Notes under the pieces: generated by a model
What the model saw: only the letters and a program-made list of their open reading frames with translations
Database searches by the model: none
What the model was told of the DNA's origin: nothing
Position numbers and translations under genes: made by a program
Shown: in pieces, positions 22,809 to 33,861 of the stretch
Layout: every line of letters starts with the position of its first letter
How positions within the stretch are numbered: position 1 is the first letter of the stretch
Source: JBMOOG01 sp049324535
GTDB lineage: Bacteria > Pseudomonadota > Alphaproteobacteria > Rhodobacterales > Rhodobacteraceae
Assembly (NCBI GenBank): GCA_049324535.1
Contig: JBMOOG010000026.1
Coordinates: forward strand, 124,001-188,000
Reading direction: 5' to 3'
DNA: 64,000 bases

Positions 22809-23795
22809 ATGCCCGACCGGGACGTCAGCGCCGCCGCCCCGCATGTTCCCGTCCTCCTGCGCCCCCTTCTGGCGGCGGTCGCGCCGGTCACGGGGGTCTG
22901 GGTGGACGGCACCTTCGGGGCTGGCGGCTATGCGCGCGGTCTGCTCGAGGCCGGGGCTGACCGGGTGATCGGCATCGACCGCGATCCGACCGTCTTCGGG
23001 ATGGCGCGCGCCTGGGCGCCGGCCTACGGCGACCGGCTGCGGCTGGTGCAGGGGACGTTCTCGGACCTCGACCGGCTGGCGGGCGAGCCGCTCGACGGCG
23101 TGGTTCTCGACCTTGGCGTCTCGTCGATGCAGATCGACCGGGCCGAACGCGGCTTTTCCTTCCAGAAGGACGGCCCGCTCGACATGCGCATGGGCGACAC
23201 GGGCCCCACCGCCGCCGATCTGGTCAACGGCGCGGACGAGACCCTTCTGGCCGACATCCTCTTTCATTACGGCGAGGAGCGCGCCTCCCGCCGCATCGCG
23301 CGCGCCATCGCGGCCGCGCGGCCGCTGGCGACGACGCGCGCGCTGGCCGAGGTCATCGAGCGCTGCCTGCCGCGGCCCAGGCCCGGCCAGTCGCACCCGG
23401 CCACCCGCAGCTTTCAGGCGATCCGCATCGCGGTGAATGACGAGTTCGGGCAGCTGGCCGAGGGACTTCAGGCGGCCGAGCGCGCGCTGAAGCCCGGCGG
23501 CTGGCTGGCGGTGGTCAGCTTCCATTCGCTCGAGGACCGTATCGTCAAGCGCTTCTTCCAGATCCGCTCGGGCGCCGAGGGCGCCGGCAGCCGCCATGCG
23601 CCCGAGCGCGATCGCCCGGTGCCGGCCTTCGAGATGCGGCCGCGCCGCTCGATCGAACCCGATGCGGCCGAGGTCGCCCAGAACCCGCGTGCGCGTTCGG
23701 CCCGGCTGCGCATTGGCCGCCGCACCGGCGCGCCCGCCGTCCCGGTCCCGCGCGAGGCGCTGGGCCTGCCGCTTCCCGCCCGCAAAGGACATTGA
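22809..23795 (+). CDS. rsmH: 16S rRNA (cytosine1402-N4)-methyltransferase RsmH
   Basis: 328 residues. It methylates N4 of C1402 in 16S rRNA. AdoMet-binding motif GTFGAGGYARGLLEAG, then the family motif LDLGVSSMQIDRAERGFSFQ and C-terminal SFHSLEDRIVKRFF are diagnostic; an inserted helical domain lies between. It starts 3 bases after the mraZ stop and is followed at 3 bases by ftsL, the normal dcw order mraZ-rsmH-ftsL-ftsI. Confidence 0.97.
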   Translation: MPDRDVSAAAPHVPVLLRPLLAAVAPVTGVWVDGTFGAGGYARGLLEAGADRVIGIDRDPTVFGMARAWAPAYGDRLRLVQGTFSDLDRLAGEPLDGVVLDLGVSSMQIDRAERGFSFQKDGPLDMRMGDTGPTAADLVNGADETLLADILFHYGEERASRRIARAIAAARPLATTRALAEVIERCLPRPRPGQSHPATRSFQAIRIAVNDEFGQLAEGLQAAERALKPGGWLAVVSFHSLEDRIVKRFFQIRSGAEGAGSRHAPERDRPVPAFEMRPRRSIEPDAAEVAQNPRARSARLRIGRRTGAPAVPVPREALGLPLPARKGH

Positions 23796-23798
23796 CCG

Positions 23799-24179
23799 AT
23801 GCGCAACCTCGTCCGCGCCCTTGCCCTCGTCTCCGTCCTCGCGCTCGGCTTTCTCGCCTATCGCGAGAATTACGCGACCCAGGCCGAACTCGGCAGCATG
23901 AGATCCCTGCGCGACGACATCGGGATGCTGCGCGAAAGCCTGTCGGTGCTGCGCGCCGAATGGGCCTACCTGAACCGGCCCGACCGGCTGCGCGATCTGG
24001 CCGAGATCAATTTCGACCGGCTGCAACTGCTGCCGATGACGCCGGAGCAGTTCGGGTCGGTGGGCGAGGTGGCCTATCCCGATCCGGCGCTGCCGGCGAT
24101 CTCGACACCCATCGACACGATCGGCGAGACGCCGCAGCCCGGCCGCACCGACGCCGATGCCGCGAAGGCCGCCCCATGA
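23799..24179 (+). CDS. ftsL: Cell division protein FtsL
   Basis: 126 residues: a short cytoplasmic start, one transmembrane segment (about 4-22), then a periplasmic coiled coil (GSMRSLRDDIGMLRESLSVL) ending in LNRPDRLRDLAE, the conserved FtsL/FtsB-type end of the coil. FtsL binds FtsB and FtsQ and activates FtsW-FtsI. FtsL is poorly conserved, so the call rests on topology, the NRPDRL motif and the position between rsmH and ftsI. Its stop overlaps the ftsI ATG by 4 bases. Confidence 0.9.
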   Translation: MRNLVRALALVSVLALGFLAYRENYATQAELGSMRSLRDDIGMLRESLSVLRAEWAYLNRPDRLRDLAEINFDRLQLLPMTPEQFGSVGEVAYPDPALPAISTPIDTIGETPQPGRTDADAAKAAP

Positions 24180-25972
24180 CCCGCATTCCCCTGCGCCCCC
24201 TTGCCCGGATTCTGCGCGCCCGCGACCGCGGCGAGAACCCCGACGCCATCGAGCGCGAGAACATCCGGCAGCGGCACGAGGTTCTGCGTGACCGCGCGCG
24301 GATCCGGGCGGAAAGCCGGCTCATCACGCTTGCGGCGTTCTTCGCCTGCGCCTTTCTGGCCGTCAGCCTGCGGATGGGCGCGATCGCGGCGACCGAGCCC
24401 GACGAGCCGGGGACCAGCGCGCCGGGTGCCGCGATCCTCGCGCAGCGCGCCGACATCGTGGATCGCGAGGGCCGCATCCTCGCGACCAACCTGCTCACCC
24501 ACGCGCTCTACGCCCAGCCGCCGCAGATGGTGGACCCGGTCCGGTCGGCGCGGGAGCTGGCGCGGATCTTCCCCGACATGGATGCCGATCGGCTGGTCAA
24601 GGACTTCACCGGCGGGCGCAAGTTCCTGTGGCTGCGCAAGCGGCTCTCGCCCGAGCAGATGCAGCAGGTCCACGAGATCGGCGATCCGGGCCTGATGTTC
24701 GGCCCGCGCGAGATGCGGCTCTATCCGAACGGCAAGCTGGCGGCGCATGTGCTGGGCGGCGCGGGCTTCGGCCGCGAGGGCGTCGATTCCGCCGAGGTGG
24801 TGGGGACGGCCGGGGTCGAGAAGATGTTCGACGCCTGGCTGCGCGATCCCGCGCATGGCGGCGCGCCGCTGCAACTGTCGCTGGACCTCACGGTGCAGAC
24901 CACGCTCGAGGACGTGCTGGCGGGCGGCATGAAGCTCATGAACGCCAAGGGCGCGTCGGGCGTGCTCATGGACGTGCGCACCGGCGAGGTGGTGGCGATG
25001 GCGTCGCTTCCGACCTTCGATCCGAACTCGCGCCCGGCGCCGCTGACCGGGGGCGACCCGTCCGACAGCCCGCTCTTCAACCGGTCGGTGCAGGGGGTCT
25101 ATGAGCTTGGCTCCACCTTCAAGATCTTTGCCGTGGCGCAGGCGCTCGACCTCGGCCTTGTGAACCCCGGCACGGTGATCGACACCAAGGGCCCGCTGGT
25201 CTGGGGCAAGTTCCGCATCCGCGACTTCCACAACTACGGCCCGCAGCTGACGGTCGAGGACATCATCGTGAAGTCGTCCAACATCGGCACCGCGCGGATC
25301 GCGCTGATGCTGGGCGCCGAGCGGCAGCAGGCGTTCCTGCGGGCGCTGGGCCTGATGGAGCCGACCGCGATCGAGATGGTCGAGGCGCCGACGGGGCGGC
25401 CGATCGTGCCCAAGAAATGGCCCGACATCACCGCGATGACGGTCTCGTACGGCCACGGGCTGTCGGCGAGCCCCCTGCACCTCGCCGCGGCCTACGCCGC
25501 GATGGTGAACGGCGGAACGCTGGTCCGCCCGACGCTGATGCACACCGGCCGGATCCAGCAGGGGCCGCGGGTGATCTCAGAGCGGACCTCGGCCATCGTG
25601 CGCGGCCTCCTGCGCGACGTGGTGACCCGCGGCACCGCCACCTTCGGCGACGTGCCGGGCTATGAGGTCGGCGGCAAGACCGGCACGGCCGACAAGCCCA
25701 AGCCGAACGGCGGCTATTACAAGGACAAGGTGGTGGCGACCTTCGCCGCCGCCTTCCCGATGAGCGATCCGAAATACGTGCTCGTGGTGTCGCTCGACGA
25801 GCCGGTCGAGACCTCGGGCACCGAGCCGCGCCGCACCGCCGGCTGGACGGCGGTTCCGGTCGGCGCCGAGGTGATCCGGCGCGCGGCGCCGCTCCTCGGG
25901 CTCAGGCCGCAGGTTGAACCTTCGCCCGATACCGGCGTATCAGCCGCGAAGGTGAGCCTGATCAGGAACTGA
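24176..25972 (+). CDS. ftsI: Peptidoglycan transpeptidase FtsI (PBP3)
   Basis: 598 residues: cytoplasmic basic stretch (1-47), transmembrane anchor (about 48-66), PBP dimerisation domain and class B transpeptidase domain. Catalytic motifs are complete: STFK (Ser313), SSN (367-369) and KTGT (501-504). FtsI crosslinks septal peptidoglycan together with FtsW and is the target of cephalosporins that block division. The start codon overlaps the end of ftsL (ATGA), implying coupled translation; murE starts 3 bases after. Confidence 0.97.
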   Translation: MTRIPLRPLARILRARDRGENPDAIERENIRQRHEVLRDRARIRAESRLITLAAFFACAFLAVSLRMGAIAATEPDEPGTSAPGAAILAQRADIVDREGRILATNLLTHALYAQPPQMVDPVRSARELARIFPDMDADRLVKDFTGGRKFLWLRKRLSPEQMQQVHEIGDPGLMFGPREMRLYPNGKLAAHVLGGAGFGREGVDSAEVVGTAGVEKMFDAWLRDPAHGGAPLQLSLDLTVQTTLEDVLAGGMKLMNAKGASGVLMDVRTGEVVAMASLPTFDPNSRPAPLTGGDPSDSPLFNRSVQGVYELGSTFKIFAVAQALDLGLVNPGTVIDTKGPLVWGKFRIRDFHNYGPQLTVEDIIVKSSNIGTARIALMLGAERQQAFLRALGLMEPTAIEMVEAPTGRPIVPKKWPDITAMTVSYGHGLSASPLHLAAAYAAMVNGGTLVRPTLMHTGRIQQGPRVISERTSAIVRGLLRDVVTRGTATFGDVPGYEVGGKTGTADKPKPNGGYYKDKVVATFAAAFPMSDPKYVLVVSLDEPVETSGTEPRRTAGWTAVPVGAEVIRRAAPLLGLRPQVEPSPDTGVSAAKVSLIRN

Positions 25973-25975
25973 TTC

Positions 25976-27454
25976 ATGTCGCGGACACTGGCCGAACTGG
26001 GACTGAGGGCGGAAGGCGGGCGGGAGGCGCGCATCACCGGTCTCTGTGTCGACAGCCGTCAGGTCAAGCCGGGCTTTCTCTTCGCGGCGCTTGAGGGCGT
26101 GAAGATGCACGGCGCGGATTTCGTGCCCTACGCGCTGCGGATGGGGGCGGCGGCGGTGCTGACCGACCGCGAGGGCGCCGCCACCGCCCGCACCGCCATT
26201 GCCGAAGCGGGCGCGAAGGCCGCGCTGATCGTGGCCGAGGACGCGCGGCTGGCGCTCGCAGGCGCGGCGGCGCTGTGGTTCGGCGCGCAGCCCGCGACAA
26301 TGGTCGCGGTCACCGGCACCAACGGCAAGACCTCGGTCGCCACCTTCACCCGCCAGATCTGGACCGAACTGGGCCACGTGGCCTGCAACATCGGCACGAC
26401 CGGGGTCGAGGGGGCGTTCACCGCGCCCTCGGTCCACACCACGCCCGAGCCGGTCACCCTGCACCGGCTTCTGGCCGAGATGGCGGCCGCGGGCGTGACC
26501 CATGCCGCGATGGAGGCCTCGTCGCACGGGCTCGACCAGCGCCGGCTGGACGGGGTGACGCTGAGGGCCGCCGCCTTCACCAATCTCACCCAGGACCATC
26601 TCGACTATCACCCGACCCTCGATGCCTATTTCGCGGCCAAGGCAGGGCTCTTTGTCCGGGTTCTGCCGCCCGATGGCGTGGCCGTGGTCAACCTCGACGA
26701 TCCGCGCGGGGCCGACATCGCCCGCATCGCGCAGGATCGCGGCCAGCGGCTGATCGGCGTGGGCCATGGCGCGGAGGCCGGCCTGCGTATCCTGGCGCAG
26801 CGCTTCGACGCGACGGGCCAGGACCTGCGGTTCTCGTGGCAGGGGGTGCCGCATCTGGTGCGGCTGCCGCTGATCGGCGGGTTCCAGGCGGCCAACGTGC
26901 TGGCGGCGGCGGGGCTTGCCATCGCGGCGGGGGATGCCCCCGAGGCGGTCTTCGCCACGCTGCCGCGGCTGACGACGGTGCGCGGCCGGATGCAGCTGGT
27001 GGCGCAGCGCGACAACGGCGCGACCGTCTTCGTGGACTATGCCCATACGCCGGACGCGGTGGCGACGGCGCTCTCTGCCCTGCGCCCGCATGTGCTGGGC
27101 CGCCTTGTGGTGGTGCTCGGGGCCGGCGGCGACCGCGACCGCAGCAAGCGGCCGCTGATGGGGGCCGCCGCGGTCGCCCATGCCGACAAGGTCTATGTAA
27201 CCGACGACAATCCCCGCACCGAGGAACCCGCTGCGATCCGCGCCGCGGTGCTGGAAGGTGCGCCCGGGGCGACTGAGGTCGGCGACCGGGCCGAGGCGAT
27301 CCTGCGGGGCGTCGATGCGCTCGGGCCAGGGGACGCGCTCCTGATCGCGGGCAAGGGGCACGAAACCGGCCAGGTCATCGGCACCGACGTCTATCCCTTT
27401 GACGACGCGGAACAGGCGAGCGTGGCGGTGGCCGCGCTCGACGGCAAGATCTGA
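25976..27454 (+). CDS. murE: UDP-MurNAc-tripeptide synthetase MurE (meso-diaminopimelate-adding)
   Basis: 492 residues, Mur ligase. It adds the third amino acid to UDP-MurNAc-L-Ala-D-Glu. ATP loop GTNGKTS at 114-120; the DNPR motif (DDNPRTE from 410) that reads meso-diaminopimelate is present, so the wall is of the ordinary Gram-negative A1gamma type. Central-domain VHTTPEPVTLHRLL and MEASSHGLDQRRL are typical. The last base of its TGA stop is the first base of the murF ATG. Confidence 0.97.
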   Translation: MSRTLAELGLRAEGGREARITGLCVDSRQVKPGFLFAALEGVKMHGADFVPYALRMGAAAVLTDREGAATARTAIAEAGAKAALIVAEDARLALAGAAALWFGAQPATMVAVTGTNGKTSVATFTRQIWTELGHVACNIGTTGVEGAFTAPSVHTTPEPVTLHRLLAEMAAAGVTHAAMEASSHGLDQRRLDGVTLRAAAFTNLTQDHLDYHPTLDAYFAAKAGLFVRVLPPDGVAVVNLDDPRGADIARIAQDRGQRLIGVGHGAEAGLRILAQRFDATGQDLRFSWQGVPHLVRLPLIGGFQAANVLAAAGLAIAAGDAPEAVFATLPRLTTVRGRMQLVAQRDNGATVFVDYAHTPDAVATALSALRPHVLGRLVVVLGAGGDRDRSKRPLMGAAAVAHADKVYVTDDNPRTEEPAAIRAAVLEGAPGATEVGDRAEAILRGVDALGPGDALLIAGKGHETGQVIGTDVYPFDDAEQASVAVAALDGKI

Positions 27455-28896
27455 TGGCGGCGCTCTGGACATCGCGCGACGCCGAGGCGGCCACGGGCGG
27501 CCGTGCGACGCGGTCCTTCGAGGCCGGCGGCGTGTCCATCGACAGCCGCACGATCGCGGCGGGTGAGCTTTTCGTTGCGCTGAAGGACCAGCGCGACGGC
27601 CATCACTTCGTCCGCGCCGCGCTCGACCGCGGAGCGGCGGCCGCCATGGTGTCGCGCATCCCCGAGGGCTGTTCGGAGGCCGATCCGCTGCTGGTCGTGC
27701 CAGAGGTGCTCGAGGGGCTGGCGTCGCTCGGGCGGGCCGGTCGTGCCCGGGCCCGGGCCCGGGTCGTGGGAGTGACCGGCTCGGTCGGCAAGACCTCGAC
27801 CAAGGAGATGCTGCGCGCGGTCCTCGCCGCGCAGGGCGCGGTCCATGCGGCCGAAGCGAGTTACAACAACCACTGGGGCGTGCCGCTGACGCTGGCACGG
27901 ATGCCGCCGGACGCGGATTTCGCGGTGATCGAGATCGGGATGAACCATCCCGGCGAGATCGCGCCGCTGTCGCGCCTGGCGCGTCCCCATGTCGGGCTGA
28001 TCACCGCCATCGCCCCCGCCCATCTCGAGGCGTTCGACAGCCTCGAGGGCATCGCGCGGGAAAAGGCCTCGATCTTCGAGGGGCTCGAACCCGGCGGGAT
28101 TGCGGTGATCCCGTCCGACCTTGCGGTGACGCCGATCCTTCAGGCGGCGGCCGAGGCCCACGCCGCCCGGGTGATCGGCTTCGGCGAGGACGCGGGCGCC
28201 GAGTACCGGCTGGTCACGGCGACGCTCACCCGCGAGATCACCGTGGTCGAGGCCGAGTGCCGGGGCGCGCCGCTTCTCTTCAAGGTCCGCACCGCCGGCC
28301 GGCATTTCGCGCGCAACGCGCTCGGGGTTCTGGCGGTGGCCGAGGCGCTCGGGGCCGATCCGGTCGTGGCCGCCTGCGATCTGGGCCTCTGGCAACCGCC
28401 CGAGGGCCGCGGCCAGCGCGAGCGCATCCGGCTCGACATCGTGGACGAGCATCTGGCCTTCGATCTCATCGACGATGCGTTCAACGCCAACCCCGCCTCG
28501 GTCGCCGCCGCGCTCGAGGTGCTGGCGGCGGCGGAGCCGGTGGACAACATCGGCCGCGTCCGCCAGGGGCGGCGCATCGCGATCCTCGGCGACATGCTCG
28601 AACTCGGGCCCGACGAGGCGGCCATGCACCGCGCCATCGCGGACCATCCGGCCATGGCGCGCGTCCATCTGGTGCATTGCGTGGGGCCGCGCATGCGGAC
28701 GCTGTGGCAGGCGCTGCCCGACTCGCAGCGCGGCGAATGGCACGAGACCGCCGCCGCGCTGGCCTCGCGCGCCCACCACATCGCCGACGCCGGCGACGTG
28801 GTGCTGGTGAAGGGGTCGAAGGGCATCAAGGTCAGCATGGTCGTTGACGCGCTGCGCAAACTCGGGCAACCGGGCGCGGCGGCCGGGGCCGAGTAG
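27454..28896 (+). CDS. murF: UDP-MurNAc-pentapeptide synthetase MurF
   Basis: 480 residues. It joins D-Ala-D-Ala (made by Ddl further down the cluster) to UDP-MurNAc-tripeptide. Walker-type loop GSVGKTS at 109-115, then YNNHWGVPLTL and IEIGMNHPGEI, both MurF signatures. A short run of alternating Arg-Ala codons (about 96-102) precedes the P-loop. It starts within the murE stop codon. Usual MurF length is 450-480. Confidence 0.97.
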   Translation: MAALWTSRDAEAATGGRATRSFEAGGVSIDSRTIAAGELFVALKDQRDGHHFVRAALDRGAAAAMVSRIPEGCSEADPLLVVPEVLEGLASLGRAGRARARARVVGVTGSVGKTSTKEMLRAVLAAQGAVHAAEASYNNHWGVPLTLARMPPDADFAVIEIGMNHPGEIAPLSRLARPHVGLITAIAPAHLEAFDSLEGIAREKASIFEGLEPGGIAVIPSDLAVTPILQAAAEAHAARVIGFGEDAGAEYRLVTATLTREITVVEAECRGAPLLFKVRTAGRHFARNALGVLAVAEALGADPVVAACDLGLWQPPEGRGQRERIRLDIVDEHLAFDLIDDAFNANPASVAAALEVLAAAEPVDNIGRVRQGRRIAILGDMLELGPDEAAMHRAIADHPAMARVHLVHCVGPRMRTLWQALPDSQRGEWHETAAALASRAHHIADAGDVVLVKGSKGIKVSMVVDALRKLGQPGAAAGAE

Positions 28897-28911
28897 GGAG
28901 AGAGGGCGCGG

Positions 28912-29994
<1,083 letters not shown>

Positions 29995-30080
29995 GGCCCG
30001 CGCGGGTGGCGCGGTGCCCCCGCGTCTTGCACCCGACCGGCCGGGCGGGCATGAAGGCGTAGCGGGCAAGGGGGGCAGCG

Positions 30081-31484
30081 ATGATCGCGGTGCAGGGGTA
30101 TTCCGGGCGCAGGGTCGGCGTTCTCGGTCTGGGCCGTTCGGGACTGGCGACGGCGCGCGCGCTGCGCGCCGGGGGCGCCGAGGCCGTGGTCTGGGACGAC
30201 AGCGACGAGGCGCGGGGCAAGGCCGCGGCCGAGGGCTTCACGCCCGTCGATCTGACCCGGGACGCCGCTTGGGACGGTCTGGCTGCGCTGGTGGTGTCGC
30301 CGGGAATCCCGCATCTCTATCCCGCGCCGCATCCGGTGATCGCCCGTGCGCTGGCGCTGGGCGTGCCGGTGGACAATGACATCGGTCTTTTCTTCCGGTC
30401 GCTCGCCACCGCCGACTGGGACCGGATGGACAGCCCGCCGCGCGTCGTGGCGGTCACGGGGTCGAACGGGAAATCGACGACGACGGCGCTCATCCACCAT
30501 CTTCTTTGCGCCGCGGGCCGCGACAGCCAGATGGCCGGAAACATCGGCCGCGGTGTCCTCGACATCGAGCCCCCGGGCGAGGGCGGCGCGGTGGTGCTGG
30601 AGCTGTCGAGCTACCAGACCGAGCTTGCGCGCGCGCTGACCCCGGACGTCGCGGTGTTCACGAACCTCTCGCCCGACCATCTCGACCGGCACGGCGGGCA
30701 GGGCGGCTATTTCGCCGCCAAGGCCCGCCTCTTCACCCTTGGAGGGCCCGACCGGGCGGTGATCGGGGTGGACGAGACCGAAGGCCGGTATCTGGCCGAT
30801 GCGCTGGGCGAGGGGGCGCAGGACGACCGGGTGATCCGCATCTCGTCCGGGCAGAAGCTCGAGCAGTTCGGCTGGTCGGTCTTTGCCCGCAAGGGTTATC
30901 TCGCCGAGTGGCGCAAGGGCCGTCAGGTCGCGTCGATCGACCTGCGCCCGATCCGGGGCCTGCCGGGGGCGCACAACCACCAGAACGCCTGCGCGGCCTA
31001 TGCGGCGGTGCGCAGCCTCGGCCTGTCCCCGCGCGAGATCGAGGCGGGGCTTGCAAGCTTCGAGGGCCTGCCGCACCGCAGCCAGCTCGTGGCCGAGATC
31101 GGCGGCGTGCGTTACGTCAACGACAGCAAGGCCACCAATGTGGACAGCGCCGCCAAGGCGCTCCAGGCCTTCCCCAGGATCCGCTGGATCGCCGGCGGGC
31201 TGGGCAAGGAGGGCGGCATCGGGGCGCTGGCGCCCTTCCTCGGTCCGGTGGTCAAGGCCTATCTGATCGGGCATTCGGCGCGCGACTTCGCGCTTCAGAT
31301 CGGGGCTGTCCCGCACGAGATCTGCGAGACGATGGAGCGGGCGGTGGCCCGCGCCGCCGCCGAGGCCGAACCGGGGGAAACGGTGCTGCTGGCCCCGGCG
31401 GCCGCAAGTTTCGACCAGTATCCGAACTTCGAGAAGCGCGGCGAGGATTTCACCGCGCGGGTGCGGGCGCTCGTGGGCGGCTGA
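30081..31484 (+). CDS. murD: UDP-MurNAc-L-alanine:D-glutamate ligase MurD
   Basis: 467 residues. It adds D-Glu to UDP-MurNAc-L-Ala. N-terminal Rossmann domain GVLGLGRSGLATARAL, P-loop GSNGKSTT (127-134), LELSSYQTEL and HNHQNACAA are all present, as is the C-terminal ligase domain with YVNDSKATN. About 85 bases separate it from mraY; a gap of this size in the cluster could hold an internal promoter but I see no clear one. Confidence 0.97.
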   Translation: MIAVQGYSGRRVGVLGLGRSGLATARALRAGGAEAVVWDDSDEARGKAAAEGFTPVDLTRDAAWDGLAALVVSPGIPHLYPAPHPVIARALALGVPVDNDIGLFFRSLATADWDRMDSPPRVVAVTGSNGKSTTTALIHHLLCAAGRDSQMAGNIGRGVLDIEPPGEGGAVVLELSSYQTELARALTPDVAVFTNLSPDHLDRHGGQGGYFAAKARLFTLGGPDRAVIGVDETEGRYLADALGEGAQDDRVIRISSGQKLEQFGWSVFARKGYLAEWRKGRQVASIDLRPIRGLPGAHNHQNACAAYAAVRSLGLSPREIEAGLASFEGLPHRSQLVAEIGGVRYVNDSKATNVDSAAKALQAFPRIRWIAGGLGKEGGIGALAPFLGPVVKAYLIGHSARDFALQIGAVPHEICETMERAVARAAAEAEPGETVLLAPAAASFDQYPNFEKRGEDFTARVRALVGG

Positions 31485-31592
31485 CCCGGTCCGCAGGCCG
31501 AACATCCGCTGGCAAATCGCGCCGCCCGTGCTACACTTCGCCCCGAGATCCGGGCAAACCGGACCGTTCGAGGCAGTGAAGGCAGTCGTGTC

Positions 31593-32759
31593 ATGACCGA
31601 GATGGTGTTCGGCACCGCCCCCCAGCGGGCAGGCGATCCGATTCTTCCACGCTGGTGGCGCACCGTGGACCGCTGGTCGCTGGCGGCGGTGCTGGCGCTG
31701 TGCGGGATCGGGCTGCTGCTCGGGCTGGCCGCCTCGGTGCCGCTGGCCGAGAAGAACGGCCTGCCGCCCTATCACTACGTGATCCGCCAGGCGGCGTTTG
31801 GCGGCGCGGGCCTTCTGGTCATGCTCGTGGTCTCGATCCTGCCCGTCGATGCCATCCGGCGCGTGGGGGTGATCGGCGCCCTTGCGGCGATCCTCGCCCT
31901 CGCGCTCCTGCCGGTGCTCGGGACCGATTTCGGCAAGGGCGCGGTGCGCTGGTATTCGCTGGGCTTTGCCTCCGTCCAGCCGTCCGAGTTCCTGAAGCCG
32001 GTCTACATCATCCTGACCGCCTGGCTCATGTCGGCCGCGCTGGACATCGGCGGCCCGCCGGGCCGGCTCTATTCCTTCCTCCTGACCGTCGGGATCGTGC
32101 TCATGCTGGCGATGCAGCCCGATTTCGGCCAGGCGAGCCTGTTCCTCTTCACCTGGGCGGCGATGTATTTCGTGGGCGGGGCGCCGCTCCTCCTTCTGAT
32201 CGGGATCGGCGTGCTGGTCGTGGGCGGGGGGTTCGCGGCCTACGAGGGTTCCGAGCATTTCGCCCGCCGCATCGACGGCTATCTCTCGTCCGAGATCGAT
32301 CCGCGCACGCAGATCGGCTACGCCACCGACGCGATCCGCGAAGGCGGGTTCTTCGGCGTGGGGCTCGGCGAAGGGTCGGTCAAGTGGTCGCTGCCCGACG
32401 CGCACACCGATTTCATCATCGCGGTCGCGGCCGAGGAATACGGGCTGATCCTGGTGCTTCTGGTGATCGCGCTCTACGCGCTGATCGTGCTGCGGTCGCT
32501 CTGGCGGCTCGTGCATGAACGCGACCCGTTCATCCGTCTGGCCGGGACCGGGCTGGCCTGCGTGCTCGGGGTTCAGGCGGTCATCAACATGGGCGTGGCG
32601 GTGCGGCTCCTGCCGGCCAAGGGCATGACGCTTCCCTTCGTGAGCTATGGCGGGTCATCGGTGATCGCGTCGGGGCTGGCGCTCGGGATGCTGCTTGCGT
32701 TCACGCGCACGCGCCCGCAGGGGCAGATCGCCGACTACCTTCTGCGCAAGGACCGCTGA
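31593..32759 (+). CDS. ftsW: Septal peptidoglycan glycosyltransferase FtsW
   Basis: 388 residues, SEDS family with about ten transmembrane segments. FtsW polymerises lipid II at the septum together with FtsI. Conserved parts: GTDFGKGAVRW (extracellular loop with the catalytic-region Asp nearby), QPSEFLKP, QPDFGQASL, PDAHTDFIIAVAAEE and the C-terminal LPFVSYGGSS. The 108-base gap after murD contains no gene. murG follows after one base. Confidence 0.97.
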   Translation: MTEMVFGTAPQRAGDPILPRWWRTVDRWSLAAVLALCGIGLLLGLAASVPLAEKNGLPPYHYVIRQAAFGGAGLLVMLVVSILPVDAIRRVGVIGALAAILALALLPVLGTDFGKGAVRWYSLGFASVQPSEFLKPVYIILTAWLMSAALDIGGPPGRLYSFLLTVGIVLMLAMQPDFGQASLFLFTWAAMYFVGGAPLLLLIGIGVLVVGGGFAAYEGSEHFARRIDGYLSSEIDPRTQIGYATDAIREGGFFGVGLGEGSVKWSLPDAHTDFIIAVAAEEYGLILVLLVIALYALIVLRSLWRLVHERDPFIRLAGTGLACVLGVQAVINMGVAVRLLPAKGMTLPFVSYGGSSVIASGLALGMLLAFTRTRPQGQIADYLLRKDR

Positions 32760-32760
32760 G

Positions 32761-33861
32761 ATGGCGGGCGCGCCGCTTCTCGTGCTGGCGGCCGGGGGGA
32801 CGGGCGGCCACATGTTCCCCGCGCAGGCCCTGGCCGAGGTGATGCTGGCGCGGGGCTGGCGGGTCCGGCTGTCCACCGATGCGCGCGGGGCGCGCTACGC
32901 GGGCGGCTATCCCGCCGCGGTCGAGGTGCGCGAGGTCTCTTCGGCCACCTTCGCACGGGGGGGCCTCCTTTCGAAGGCGCTGGTCCCCTTCCGTATCGCG
33001 GGGGGCATCGTCGCGGCGGTGGCCGGGATGGTCCGCGATCGCCCGGCGGCGGTGGTGGGCTTCGGCGGCTATCCGTCGATCCCGGCGCTGGCGGCGGCCT
33101 GGCTGCTGCGCATCCCGCGCATGATCCACGAACAGAACGGCGTGCTCGGCCGGGTCAACCGCATCTTTGCCCGGCGTGTCGATGCCGTGGCCTGCGGCAC
33201 CTGGCCCACGGCGCTCCCGGCCGGCGTGACGGCCGTTCATACCGGAAATCCGGTGCGGGCCGCGGTGCGCGACCGGGCCGGCGCCCCCTACATCCCGCCC
33301 GGCGACTATCCGATGAGCCTCGTGGTCATCGGCGGCAGCCAGGGCGCGCGCATCCTGTCGGATGTGGTGCCCGGCGCGGTCGCGGGTCTGCCCGACGACC
33401 TGCGCGGGCGCCTGCGCGTCGCCCATCAGGCGCGCGACGAAGACGCCGCGCGCGTGGCCGAGGTCTATGCCGCCGCCGGCGTTCCGGCCGAGGTCTCGCC
33501 CTTCTTCGCCGACATTCCCCGGCGGCTGTCGGAGGCGCAGCTCGTCATCTCGCGGTCGGGCGCCTCGTCGGTCGCTGACCTTTCGGTGATCGGCCGGCCC
33601 GCAATCCTGATCCCCTTCGCCGCGGCCACCGCCGATCACCAGACCGCCAACGCCCGCGGCATGGTTGACGCAGGGGCAGCGATCCTGATCCCCGAATCCC
33701 GGCTTGACGCGGCCACGCTCTCGGGGCACATCGCTGCGGTCCTCGAGAACCCGGAGGCCGCGCAACTGATGGCGCAGGCGGCGCTCTCGACCGGCATTCC
33801 CGACGCGGCGGAGCGGCTGGCCGAGACGGTGGCGCAACTGGCAGAAGGCATGAACGCATGA
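32761..33861 (+). CDS. murG: Lipid II synthase MurG
   Basis: 366 residues, GT28 glycosyltransferase on the inner face of the membrane. It adds GlcNAc from UDP-GlcNAc to lipid I. The glycine-rich loop AAGGTGGHMFPA, GFGGYPSIPAL, HEQNGVLGRVNR and GGSQGARI are present, as is SRSGASSVADLSVIGRPAILIPF. The ATG at 32761 lies one base after the ftsW stop; the frame continues upstream inside ftsW but without similarity. murC overlaps by 4 bases. Confidence 0.97.
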   Translation: MAGAPLLVLAAGGTGGHMFPAQALAEVMLARGWRVRLSTDARGARYAGGYPAAVEVREVSSATFARGGLLSKALVPFRIAGGIVAAVAGMVRDRPAAVVGFGGYPSIPALAAAWLLRIPRMIHEQNGVLGRVNRIFARRVDAVACGTWPTALPAGVTAVHTGNPVRAAVRDRAGAPYIPPGDYPMSLVVIGGSQGARILSDVVPGAVAGLPDDLRGRLRVAHQARDEDAARVAEVYAAAGVPAEVSPFFADIPRRLSEAQLVISRSGASSVADLSVIGRPAILIPFAAATADHQTANARGMVDAGAAILIPESRLDAATLSGHIAAVLENPEAAQLMAQAALSTGIPDAAERLAETVAQLAEGMNA